From Gliomastix tumulicola (taxonomy: Eukaryota > Ascomycota > Sordariomycetes > Hypocreales > Bionectriaceae), in contig BCHX01000008.1 of NCBI GenBank assembly GCA_001599755.1, forward strand, positions 1,550,001-1,614,000: a stretch of DNA of 64,000 nt. Reading direction: 5' to 3'. Of this stretch, positions 12,639 to 23,027 are shown piece after piece. The number at the start of each line of letters is the position of its first letter. Position 1 is the first letter of the stretch. Both the position numbers and the translations under genes were made by a program. Below the pieces are notes generated by a model. The model made no database searches and was not told where the DNA came from. It saw only the letters and a list, made by a program, of their open reading frames with translations.

Positions 12639-12912
12639 ATAGACACTGTACAGTACGAACGTGTGCTCTCATAGCGTATTTCATCTGTAAAAAGTCCAAT
12701 GGCCAGATGAAACATATTTCTAACATTTAAATTCGAGAACGCCAACTCCAAAATTCCTAGGGCCGCTCGCTATCATTTCCCTCGTCCCCTCCCTCCCTTT
12801 TTCCTGCCAACATGCCCGCCAACCAAGAGATTCCGCCTAGACGCCAAATTCGACTATAAATCCCACAGTAACAAGTTAAACCAAAATGCCTGCTCAAGGT
12901 AAAGCAGACGCC

Positions 12913-14847
12913 CTAATAGTTCCTTCCCACATATTGTCCAAATCCATATCGGGAGAGCTTGTTGCCACCCGCACGCCCTTCCTCTGCCGCCTTCCCGCTC
13001 ACGTTGCGACGGCCGTAGGGAACAGCCGAGTACCTAGCGTCGTAATCGTTCCCTGATGACACCTTGCGATCAGTTCCGACGATAATGGGCGGCGTCGCGC
13101 TCTTGAGGTCGCCGTACGGCTTGGAGTAGAAGCCGATCTCGGTCTGAACAGGGTGGTGACGGCGAGGACGCCGGTCTTTGCCCGAGGGCTGCTGGATCTC
13201 GTCCGTGATGTCCGTGATATCCTGACTGCTGTCAATGTGCTGGCTGTTGGCCTTGATCTCTCCCAGAGGGCTCTGTCCAGCCTGTCGGCCCTGTCCCATG
13301 GGGTAGAAGGGCGTCTTGGCTCGCTGAGTCTTGGTCGGTTCCTCGGTGGGAGCGGTAGCAGGGGGATTGAGACGGAGGGGATGCGGGCGGAGAGTCTGGG
13401 CGAGATCACGTTCGTGAGGTTGGTTTGTTGCCATCTCGCCATCGTCCAAATCCGAATCGTCGTCCACGTACTGCTGGGTTAGAGCGGTATACGTTTCAGC
13501 GTGCACCTGGGCTGGCGGGGCCGAGCTTCGGTTCCTCTGATTAGTCCTTGAGATGAGCGAGTCTGTCGGAGCCCACGTCTCGGTGAACTTTGGCTTGCGG
13601 GAAGGCTCGGCGGAGTCGTAGGGAGCTTCTTCCGGGTAGATCGAGGAGCTTGAATCGCTGAGAGGAACCTGCTCGTACGCGCCGCGATAAGAGACGGGAC
13701 GGCTCTGGGGGCTGGTTGCGACCGCTGGGTGGGACATGTTGGGGACGCTGCTCCGGTGCTCGACTTGGTACTGGCGAGTGGGGAGATCCCGGGTGCTCCT
13801 GTTCATAGCGAACGAGTCGCGCGAGCCCTGACGCGTGTGCATGAACGGGACGGTAGGCGGGGAGGAGATGCTCTCGCTCGACTGTCCGGACCTCATTGAT
13901 TGGTCAGAGAGCGTCGAGGCTCGCTTCTCGTTCCCTGCACTGCTCGCGGTCGTGACGGATGAGCGGTTCTTCTTGTGCATGGGGCGAGCCGTGAGGTTGT
14001 CTTCGAGAGGGTTCATGTCGGGCGGCATGAGACTGATACGCCTAAAGGCCCATGACAGCCAGAGCCCGCATGCTAGTGAGATCAGGTGCAAGCCTCCAGA
14101 GCCGATGAGGGTGTAGTAGACAGCGGGAACAAAGTACTTGAGCAGGTCCTGGTTTGAGAGGCGCGTCGTCCACTCGTCCGAGTCACCGTTGACGGTGTAG
14201 GCGGAGTAGGTGTACAGTCCGATGGTGCACAGATCGACAATGCTCGCAAAGATCTGATAGGCGGCTGAAGAAGTGGGAGTCCTGCCAGCGGCATCCCGAG
14301 AGAGGTGGTAGATGGCATAAAAGCAGTGGACGATGACAGCTCCAGGCTATTCGCATGAGGTCACGGGTCAGTCATTCCATGTAAGTAAAGCCGCCGTCAG
14401 ATAGAGCTAGACTTACAGTGATTCTCATGACCCATGACGCAACGGTCTCAATGCGGTCGAGTAGGATGAACAGGACAAGAATGCCGATAGCGCCGTTGAG
14501 CGCCAGGACTCGCAGAGCGAGGAGAACTCTGCGAAGCCAAAGGATCGCCGTCTTCGTGCGCGAGCTCATGGGAGAATGCATATTGGACCGGTGTCTTAGG
14601 ACCATATGCGCACTGCAGCATCATGACGATCACTGATCAGCAATCACAATCCAGACAATTGAGTGAACATTGAAGGCGCAACTCACTCGGGATGGCGGTT
14701 GAAGGACAGCAGCGGTCCATCCTGCTTCTTCTTCGCCGGCTTGGGCTCCCAGCTAGCCCTGGTGATGGATTTCGGGTCGAAAGATGTCTGCGAGAACCTC
14801 GAGGACTCGGTGTAGGCCGTATAGAGATACGGCGGATCAGCGGGCAT
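12913..14847 (-). CDS. Uncharacterised four-helix membrane protein with long tail
   Basis: I do not recognise a named family. About 596 aa in three exons: 14847-14687, 14612-14417 and 14346-12913. Introns are 74 and 70 nt, with a GTGAGT and a GTAAGT donor, and joins are in phase. A short polar N-terminus (MPADPPYLYTAYTESSRF) precedes four hydrophobic segments: TAILWLRRVLLALRVLAL with LNGAIGILVLFILLD; PGAVIVHCFYAIYHL; AAYQIFASIVDLCTIGLYTY; and YFVPAVYYTLIGSGGLHLISLACGLWLSW. The remaining 370 residues are hydrophilic, Ser/Pro-rich and probably cytosolic and disordered (PPDMNPLED, TTASSAGNEKRAST, HKKNRSSV), ending RYGFGQYVGRNY. The layout, with short loops and a long tail, resembles fungal tetraspan or cortex proteins, but that is only a comparison. 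Divergent from ARH1. Confidence 0.8.
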
Positions 14848-15284
14848 CGTGGGCGACCGGGAAAGGCGATAGCGACAGAACGAAGGGAGCGGCGAGACGA
14901 CTGGAATGCTTCTCAATTCCAGTGTTCAAGTTGGAACGTCCTGACTGTCTTCCGTGCCTTGCAGTAGTGCCCGAGGGAGATGGAGTGAGACGTAATGGAG
15001 GGTCGTATTGACTTTCGGCGCCAGTGATGCGGCTGTTGTCACAGCAACGGCCACGCACAGCCAGCAGACAAAAGTTGTCCACGTCACCCCACTAGTCAAG
15101 AGCGGGGCCATGTCCATTTATTCTGTCATCCAGTTTCGCACCACGCAGACTAGATCAGCCCGAGATCTCATGCCAAAGCTCCGACCGCAACTCCGAGACC
15201 GGGTCGCCGTCCCCGAAAAGATGATCGCCTCCGGTTCGTGAAAGAAAGACGGGCGCTTCAACTCAAGACAGCTCATCGCCCATC
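14848..15284. promoter_or_regulatory. Divergent promoter region, membrane protein / ARH1
   Basis: 437 nt between divergent start codons. No motif I can name with confidence and no additional gene. Confidence 0.4.
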
Positions 15285-16971
15285 ATGCTGTCACGATCGG
15301 TGGCGAAGAAGGCCATTCCGTCATGGCTTGGTCGGCCTCTTTCGACCCTGACTCCTCGTTCGGACTCGAATGCGCCTCGCATGGCGGTTGTCGGATCGGG
15401 CCCTGCTGGGTTCTATACGGCCTACCGCGTCATGAGCAAGATTCCGCAAGCCCGGGTGGACATGTACGAAGCCTTGCCTGTGCCGTTTGGCCTCGTCCGC
15501 CATGGAGTCGCGCCTGATCACCCTGAGGTCAAGGTGAGCCGTGGCCATACCCTTTCTGCTGCCCCTGCACGGGCCTGAGCATCAGCTGGTACGAATAAAT
15601 TCGCATTGCAGAACTGCCAAGACAAATTTGAAGAAGTGGCATCTTCGCCCAACTTCAACTTCCTGGGGAATGTGGTGGTCGATGGAATGGGACCTGAGAC
15701 GGTGACTCAAGTGGCCAAATCAGGGGACCATTGCACCATCAGCCTCGCTTCTCTCACCCGCCACTATGATGCTATCCTCTTCTCGTACGGGGCGTCCCAA
15801 GACAAGAAGCTGGGGATCCCCGGCGAGTCAACCCTCCAGGGCATCTACTCGGCTCGTCAGTTCGTCGGATGGTACAATGGACATCCTGATGCCGCCGACT
15901 TACAGGTGGATGCGAATCTCGCGCGAGCCGATGAGGCTGTCATCATAGGCCAGGGAAATGTAGCGTTGGATGTGGCGAGAATGCTGCTCGAGGATATCGA
16001 TGTCTTGCGAAAGACTGACATTACGGAGCAAGCTCTGGCTGCGTTGGCCCAGTCCCGGGTCAAGCGTGTGCATGTTGTTGGGCGGAGGGGACCGATGCAG
16101 GTAAATAAACAAAGCCTCAACGCATCCTCGTGGCGCCACTAATTAGGATTTCCAGGCTTCATTCACGATCAAAGAAGTGCGCGAGCTCATGAAGCTTCGT
16201 GGCGTCGGGTTCCATCCCGTCAACAGGTCACTCATCCCAGAGGATATCAAAGGCCTTCCGCGGGCGTCGAAGAGGCTAATGGAAGTCATTCTCAACGGTA
16301 CCCGGGACATTGACCCACTGACGGCAGCCAGGTCTTGGTCGCTAGACAGCTGTTTATCACCCAAGCACTTCCTTTCCCACGAAGATCACCTGCAGCATGT
16401 GGCAAGCACAGAGTTCAACATCACGTCCCTCCTAGACCCGTTCAACCCGTCATCTCGGACCACCGAGACGGGCGAAACCATCACCCTCCCCTCAGACATT
16501 GTCTTCCGTTCTGTTGGGTACAAGTCTGTCCCACTCTCTGGCTTCTCAGAAGCCGGTATTCACTTCGACGAGCGCAGCGGAACCGTCACCAACGATGGCG
16601 TCGGAAGAGCAGTTCGCCAAGTATCCGACGGCAGCGGGGGCCACAACCGCTCCCAACAGGTCCCGGGGCTTTACTGCGCTGGTTGGCTCAAGACTGGACC
16701 TACTGGCGTCATCGCCTCTACAATGCAAGATGCTTTTACTACCGGCGATGCTCTTGTTCAAGACTGGACTACAGGCAAAGAGTTCCTCGCTGCGTCAGGA
16801 TCAGGTTGGGACGGCGTGAAGCAAGAAATCGGCGCCGACAACGCCAGCCGTGCCGTAACCTGGGATCAGTGGCAGAAGATCGATGCCGCCGAAAAAGCCC
16901 GGGGCGCTGCCAATGGCAAGGTCAGGGAGAAGTTCACAAGTACCAAAGACATGCTTGCTGTTCTCTCTTGA
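15285..16971 (+). CDS. ARH1: NADPH:adrenodoxin oxidoreductase, mitochondrial
   Basis: FAD enzyme of the mitochondrial matrix that passes electrons from NADPH to the ferredoxin Yah1 for Fe-S cluster and heme A synthesis. About 517 aa in three exons: 15285-15533, 15612-16100 and 16156-16971, with introns of 78 and 55 nt. The basic, Ser/Leu-rich start (MLSRSVAKKAIPSWLGRPLS) looks like a matrix-targeting peptide. Then come the FAD dinucleotide fold AVVGSGPAGFYTAY (about 35-48), the family segment VPFGLVRHGVAPDHPEVK, and the NADPH fold VIIGQGNVALDVARMLL (about 193-209). HVVGRRGPMQASFTIKEVREL follows, and near the C-terminus CAGWLKTGPTGVIASTM. The second intron leaves GPMQ/ASF, as expected for the family. 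Its 3' end lies only 86 nt from that of ETFA. Confidence 0.96.
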
Positions 16972-17057
16972 AATTTTTTTTTTCTTTTTCTGCCTGATTC
17001 CTGTAACATATAGTGTATAATATATACGTGTAGATTTAGAACAAAAACGCCTCAAAC

Positions 17058-18163
17058 TTAAGAGCTCTTGATCTTCTCCGTCAACTCAGGCACCTTCTCA
17101 AAAAGATCGCCAACCAACCCAACGTCTGCCACCTGGAAGATGGGCGCATCAGCGTCCTTGTTGATAGCGGCGATAACCTTGCTGTCCTTCATGCCTGCAA
17201 GATGCTGGATCGCTCCAGAGATACCCACGGCCAGGTACAGCTCGGGGGCAACAACCTTGCCGGTCTGACCGACCTGGAGACTGTTGTCGGCGTAGCCACT
17301 GTCGACAGCAGCGCGCGACGCACCGACAGCAGCCTGCAGGGAATCAGCCAGCGGCAGCATGATCTTGTCGAACTCCTCCTTCGACTTCAGACCCCGACCG
17401 CCGGAAACGACCCTCGAGGCGGTGCCGAGATCGGGGCGGTCAGACTTGGCCAGGTCCTCGGAAACCCACTCGGACGGCGACTCGGCCTTCGGGTCGACAC
17501 CGGCCTCGATGGCTGCGGAGCCGGACGCAGGCACGTCGGCCGCGAACGCGGTGCCCCGGATGGTGATGAACTTGATGGCGTCGGTGGACTCGACGGTGGC
17601 GATGGCGTTGCCGGCGTAGATGGGGCGGACAAAGGTCGACTCGTTCTCGATAGCGGTGATGTCGGAGATCTGCTGCGAGTCGAGGAGGGCGGCGACGCGG
17701 GGGAGGAGGGTCTTGCCGAACGCGGTGTGACACGCGATCACATGTGTGTAGCCGCCCTTCTTGATGTTCTCGACGAGGAGGGGTCCGTAGTTCTCGGGTA
17801 GGCCCTAGAGAGCTGTCAATTGATGATGCTGCGAATAGAGAGGGGATCAAATGCCATGCGCAGGAAGCCTACCTTCTCGTATGCATCGCTCTCCACGGTG
17901 ACGATCTTCTCAACACCGTCCACCTTGGCAGCCTGCTCAGCCAAATCCTTAACGCTGGCGCCCGCCACGAAGCCGTGCACCGTGCCGCCCAGCTGCTTCG
18001 CCGCAGCAATTGCGCTCAGCGTCCCGGTCGCAAGCTGGCCGTTGCGCTGCTCGAGAATGGCGAGGGTCGACAGGAGGCAGTGGCGGTTGCGCGCCTGGAA
18101 GAGGGCGGCCCTCCCAGCTCGCAGCGAGCACTGCCTCAGCACATTGCTCGTCGAGGAAAGCAT
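17058..18163 (-). CDS. ETFA: Electron transfer flavoprotein alpha subunit
   Basis: Mitochondrial matrix flavoprotein subunit; with ETF-beta it takes electrons from acyl-CoA and other dehydrogenases and hands them to ETF-ubiquinone oxidoreductase. About 345 aa in two exons, 18163-17873 and 17804-17058, with a 68-nt intron in phase 0 (ESDAYEK / GLPENYGPLL). N-terminal targeting peptide: MLSSTSNVLRQCSLRAGRAA. The C-terminal FAD-binding domain is complete: VSGGRGLKSKEEF, QVGQTGKVVAPELYLAVGIS, GAIQHLAGMKDSKVIAAIN and DAPIFQVADVGLVGDLF. Length is normal. Its promoter is shared with the zinc-cluster regulator on the other strand; a CCGAGG element lies about 145 nt upstream of the ATG. Confident call. 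Confidence 0.96.
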
Positions 18164-18847
18164 TCTGGCGGCGCTCGTTCTATCGTGGCGCTCGGAGGAG
18201 AGTTGCAATGGATTGTGATGCTCGCCGGGATTGAGAAAAGAATTCGCTTTTACAGGTTGGCAGCACAAGCGGGAGGTTCACGTACGGGAGGCGACTTGGG
18301 AAGAGGCCGAGGGGATCGGTGCCATTCGGTACGGTTTTCGGCTTCGGTTAGTTCCGGGTCAAATTCGGTGTGCCCCAGCACAGCTTTTTGACAGACACCG
18401 TTCATACAGGCTACTCTGTACTTCCACCCCGCACTATTGGATATAAAGCTTGTGAGAGGAGCCAAGAGGCTTCAGGGGCGTGAAGAGGAAGCTGTGAGCT
18501 AAATAATACTAGCACTCTGTGCTGGTGGTGGACTGCAATGGAGCTGGGCGGCAGCGTGAGGGTTCCCCCAGCAGAGGAACAAGAGGAAGCACTTGGGGGA
18601 GCGGCTGGGAAGCATGGGAAGCCGTGGGAAGCGCCTCTAGCGATGACGACGGAGTGTAGGGTAAGCAATTTGTCAGAAAAGCACATGCAAGCAGCTCCAA
18701 GTGGGAGAAAGTGGGGCTTGGAGCAGGCATTCCCCATCCAATATCGAACATGAATGATCAGGGCAGGAGACAGAGCTGGCCACGACGTCAAATCTTCACA
18801 AACCGAACCCGTTGCATCCCCCGAGCACCGCCGTGCAGAGAGCCATC
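18164..18847. promoter_or_regulatory. Divergent promoter, ETFA / CTF1-FarA-like regulator
   Basis: 684 nt between the two start codons. A CCGAGG hexamer lies at 18307-18312. This is the core known to be bound by FarA/FarB and CTF1 fatty-acid regulators. It is followed by six CGG triplets within 41 nt (starting at 18317, 18327, 18332, 18339, 18345 and 18355). CGG is the usual half-site of Zn2Cys6 proteins. An ATG-initiated 71-codon frame (18538-18753) lies upstream of the regulator start and could be a uORF if the transcript begins early enough. Binding and use are inference. Confidence 0.45.
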
Positions 18848-21800
18848 ATGGACATCGACTTGCCGGCCGACCAGGCGCCGCAGCTGCAGTTCCAGCAGCA
18901 GCACCAGCAGCACGACGACCCCCAGGCGCGCACCTCGCAGTCCGCATCCCCCTCCCAGGGCAGCAATCCCCCCGCCTCCAGCAGCCAGCAGGCGGCCGCG
19001 TCGGCTGGAGGTGTGAGCTTCCGCAGGTTGGTTGACGGTTTGCCCCTTTTCCCGTTGGCAGGAGGCCATAGATTGACGGTTGCTTCGTTTTTTCAAGGCA
19101 ACGAGCTTCGAGAGCGTGCGAGGTATGTCCCCGTGTGTTGTTATATGGATGTCCTTGTTCAATGTGCACTCGCGAACCTAAAATGCCCCATCATTTACCC
19201 CATCATGAAGAATGAGCCGAGGCATCTCGGCGCATTGCCCCAGTCGTACAGCGTCGTTAATCGCCAGCATCGCGCAATCACGAAGCTGTCGCCAAAGGGG
19301 TCCCGTCGCATCGCATACCATCTCATCTGCCCGCCTACCGGCCCGGGTTCCCCTACGGAGATCCTGCACGGGTAGCATTGTTGAATTTGTTTGGCTGACG
19401 ATTCCTTCTTTGCAACGCCGCAGACCTGCCATGCCCGCAAGGTAAGCCCTGGGAGACTTTCCTTCCCCCGCCCATGGGCAATTGACACAAGTTACTTTGT
19501 TCTAACGTCGCCGCTGTCTTTGATAGGTTCGATGTGATGCAGCAAGCCTCGGCGTGCCATGCACCAATTGCGTGGCCTTCCAGATAGAATGTCGCATCCC
19601 GACGCCGAAACGCAAGAAGGCGCCAGGCGCTTCTGGCCAAAATAGCAAGGATTCGGATAGGTATGTGTGCCTGCAGATGTCACCTTGGAGCACGGGGCTG
19701 CTGCATCTACAACCGCCGTCGCTGCTCGTGCCAACGCTGGGCCGAGGCTGACCCGTCACAATCATGCACTGTAGTGACCGAGGCGACAACGTCGACGAGC
19801 GACCGCTGCATGCCAACGCCTCGGCCTTGGGTTCTCTAGGGCCCATTGCCTCTCACTCACAGCAAGGCACACCCTTAACCACGCAGACGGCCGCACAGAG
19901 CAAGAAAGATGAGATTGACAGCGGAACGTATGTCAATCTGGTCATGAAGCCCAAGTTCACGAGAGCCCCCATCACGGAAGCTGGGAGAGTGGCGTACCTG
20001 GGCGAGTCCTCCAACTTGACGCTCCTGGTCCACGACCGGCAAGGCTCTGCGGACGTTGTCCACTACCCGTTACCGGAGAACGTACGAGGCTCGCGCGCAA
20101 GGTTGACGGAGTTGGATAATGTCGAAATCGAGATTCTGCACCAACGAGGCGCCTTCCTGTTGCCGCCTCGCCCTCTTTGCGATGAGCTGATTGGGGCTTA
20201 CTTCACATGGGTGCATCCCATTGTTCCTGTCATCAACCGCACGCGGTTCATGAACCAGTATCGGGATTCAAAGAACCCTCCCTCTCTACTTCTATTGCAG
20301 GCCGTGCTTCTTGCGGGGTCTCGGGTTTGCAACAACTCGCAGCTGATGGACGCTAACGGCTCGACGAATCCTGCCGCTTTGACGTTCTACAAGCGAGCTA
20401 AGGCTCTCTATGATGCAAACTATGAGGATGACAGGGTAACCATCGTCCAGTCCCTCTTGCTCATGGGCTGGTACTGGGAAGGCCCTGAGGACGTCACCAA
20501 GAACGTCTTTTACTGGACTCGTGTGGCCACGATAGTGGCGCAAGGGTCCGGTATGCATCGCTCAGTGGAGCAGTCTCAACTCAGCCGGTCTGACAAGAGG
20601 CTATGGAAGCGGATTTGGTGGACGCTCTTCACTAGGGATCGCTCGGTTGCTGTTGCTCTTGGCCGGCCAGTGCACATCAACCTCGACGACTCCGATGTGG
20701 AGATGCTGACCGAGGACGACTTCATTGAGGATGATTCGGAAGGCGGCGGCGAGTTCCCTCCTGACCCGATCCATGTCCAGTTCTTCCTGCAATACGTGAA
20801 GCTCTGTGAGATCATGGGTCTTGTCCTCTCCCAGCAATACTCCGTTGCTTCCAAGGGGCGCCAGCGGAATGCCATCGACCTCACTCATAGTGATATGGCT
20901 TTGGCGGACTGGCTGCAAAATTGTCCCAAGATTGTCTACTGGGAGGTTCCCCGACATCACTTCTGGTCAGCGCTCCTTCACTCCAACTACTACACGACCT
21001 TGTGCCTCCTCCACCGGGCACACATGCCGCCACAAGGAATCAGTAGTCGATTCCAGGACGACTCACCATATCCGTCGCGCAACATTGCCTTCCAGGCAGC
21101 AGCGATGATCACGTCGATTGTCGAGAATCTGTCCGCACACGATGAGTTACGCTACTGCCCAGCTTTCATCGTGTACAGCTTGTTCTCGGCTCTCATCATG
21201 CACGTGTATCAAATGCGATCGCCTGTACCCTCTATCCAGCAGGTCACTCAGGATCGCCTCCGGAGCTGTTTGGCGGCGATGAAGGAGGTGTCACGGGTAT
21301 GGCTTGTCGGCAAAATGGTGTACACGCTCTTCGAGGCCATCATTGGCAACAAAGGCCTCGAAGAGCGCCTACAAAAGGCAGGGGGGAAGAGGCATCGAAA
21401 GATGCAAAGCTTTTCACAAGACAAGTTCCAGGACGCTTCGAAGAGGAAGTACGATGATATGGCTATCGACTTCTCCTCGACAACCCCAACACCGCAGGAG
21501 TCATATGAGCGTTCAAGGCCGCAGACGCCCAGTGCTAAGGACCCGATCAACTTGGCACCGCCGCCGCCCGGTGGTCTCCAATCACCCAATGCCCGAGCAG
21601 GCATCGCTGACACTTTCATGGGTGGCACCAATTCGAGGCCGCAAACAAGACCAGCGACACCCTTCAATCCCTCCTTCTCTGTCCCCGCGACACCTCCGGA
21701 CCTGTACCTGGTGACCAGAAACTCGCCTAATTTGTCGCAGTCCTTGTTGGAGAACTTCCAGCCCGACCAGCTGTTCCCAGACAGCGCAAGCATGCCGGCG

Positions 21801-22247
21801 TTCCCAAACCTGTCGCCCTCACAGACACACCAAAGCTTGGGGCATAACCTCATGGCCCAAATGCCCACGCCAACAATGGGCAACACGGGTTTATCCGCAC
21901 AGTCCATCAACGACTTCCAGGCGCGAGGTCAGGGCGCCGGCCTTTTGCAGCCAGGTCTGCAAGGGTACCAGCAGGCCAACGCCTGGCAGCCGAATTTCGA
22001 TGGTGTTTTGCCGGATGGTCACAGTCCAGACAGCTGGAGTACAGGGTCGGCTCAAGGTCAGCCTCCTGCGCCGACCACGCTCAACGTGGAAGACTGGTAA
22101 GCCCACAACTCGATTAGCCATTTTGCCTACGTTACATCTACGTAGGCTCTTCTTGATCTCTCATGCTAATTGCACGTCACTCACAGGTTCCAATTCTTCG
22201 GGATTAATGGCGATTCGGGTAACAACCTCGACTTGAATCTGCAGTAA
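18848..22247 (+). CDS. CTF1: Zn2Cys6 transcription factor, CTF1/FarA-like
   Basis: Nuclear DNA-binding regulator of about 912 aa, resembling cutinase transcription factor 1 / FarA-FarB, which respond to fatty acids. Six exons: 18848-19026, 19098-19122 (25 nt), 19424-19441 (18 nt), 19527-19660, 19775-22096 and 22187-22247. All junctions are GT-AG and keep phase. Spliced, they give a full zinc cluster with Cys at about residues 67, 70, 77, 86, 89 and 96 (CETCHARKVRC, then PCTNCVAFQIEC), followed by a basic PKRKK. The fungal-specific factor domain lies in exon 5 (ELIGAYFTWVHPIVPVINRTRF; KRIWWTLFTRDRSVAVALGRPVHINLDD). The N-terminus is Gln-rich and the C-terminal 250 residues are Pro/Ser/Gln-rich, ending VEDWFQFFGINGDSG. 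The class is certain; assignment to the CTF1/Far branch rests on the zinc-cluster wording and length. It faces ETFA across a shared promoter. Confidence 0.88.
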
Positions 22248-23027
22248 ACCAGAAGTCGGTGGGCGTATATAAAATCAAGATCAGACGTTACAAATATGTA
22301 GTTATACTCTAGTATGGGTTGTCAAGATACATGGATCATGATGAAGAAGCTCGTGATGATCAAGGTGACACCTAGCGCATTGCCACCCATCCGGCACCAC
22401 GCCACCAAAAAGGGGGTACGAGGGGCTCGTTTGGCAAATCGGTAGTTATTACCTCAAGCAGGACCCGTTGGGACCTGTTGAGACCTGTTGGGACCTGTTG
22501 ATCTTCGCAAACAAGTAGTATCGTCATGCATAGCGTCCACACTGCCTGCCCTTTGCGTCGCCGATGATAAGTGCTCCGTAGCTCTAATTAATAGGGGTCC
22601 ATGGGTGACCTGCCTGTAATCTGCACGATGGACAGTCCCCTGTAAACCAGCGCCGCCAGGCGATTCGTTACGCCACTGTCGAGCGACGCATTTGGCCCCA
22701 TCAGGCAATATGTGGGGCGGCATTGGTGGGCTGGCATCTGTTCACGTATCCATATCCAATCCCTAGTACTGAATAACTTCCAGGCCATCAACTCCTATCA
22801 ACCCGCCATGTGCTCCCGCCCGCCGATTCCATAATCTCTGCCACCATTGGGCCCGTCTCCGTCCTCTCGTTCATGCCCTTGGACCCAGACACACACGACT
22901 CAGGATCCTCGAAGCCACACCTGCGTCTTGATGCGAGACGCGTCCAGCGTCCCCCAAAGGCGCAACCGCTCCCAGCACTGATGCTAAGACAGCCTTGGAC
23001 TCCAGGAGTGACGGGCTCGCCGTTATA
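22248..23027. other. Intergenic between the zinc-cluster regulator and the LysM gene
   Basis: 780 nt, tandem genes. It contains four head-to-tail 10-bp repeats (22461-22500, listed separately) and otherwise no feature I can support; probably a 3' UTR plus the LysM-gene promoter. Confidence 0.5.
22461..22500. repeat. Four tandem 10-bp repeats (GGACCTGTTG)
   Basis: Four consecutive decamers: GGACCCGTTG, GGACCTGTTG, AGACCTGTTG and GGACCTGTTG. Only one substitution separates each variant from the consensus. The period is exactly 10 bp, close to one helical turn, so the same face would be presented each time. Confidence 0.85.

Noticed and set aside
22461..22500. CRISPR-like or telomere-like array
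   Set aside because: Direct decamers without spacers in a eukaryotic genome; a short tandem repeat, not CRISPR, and unlike fungal telomere TTAGGG.
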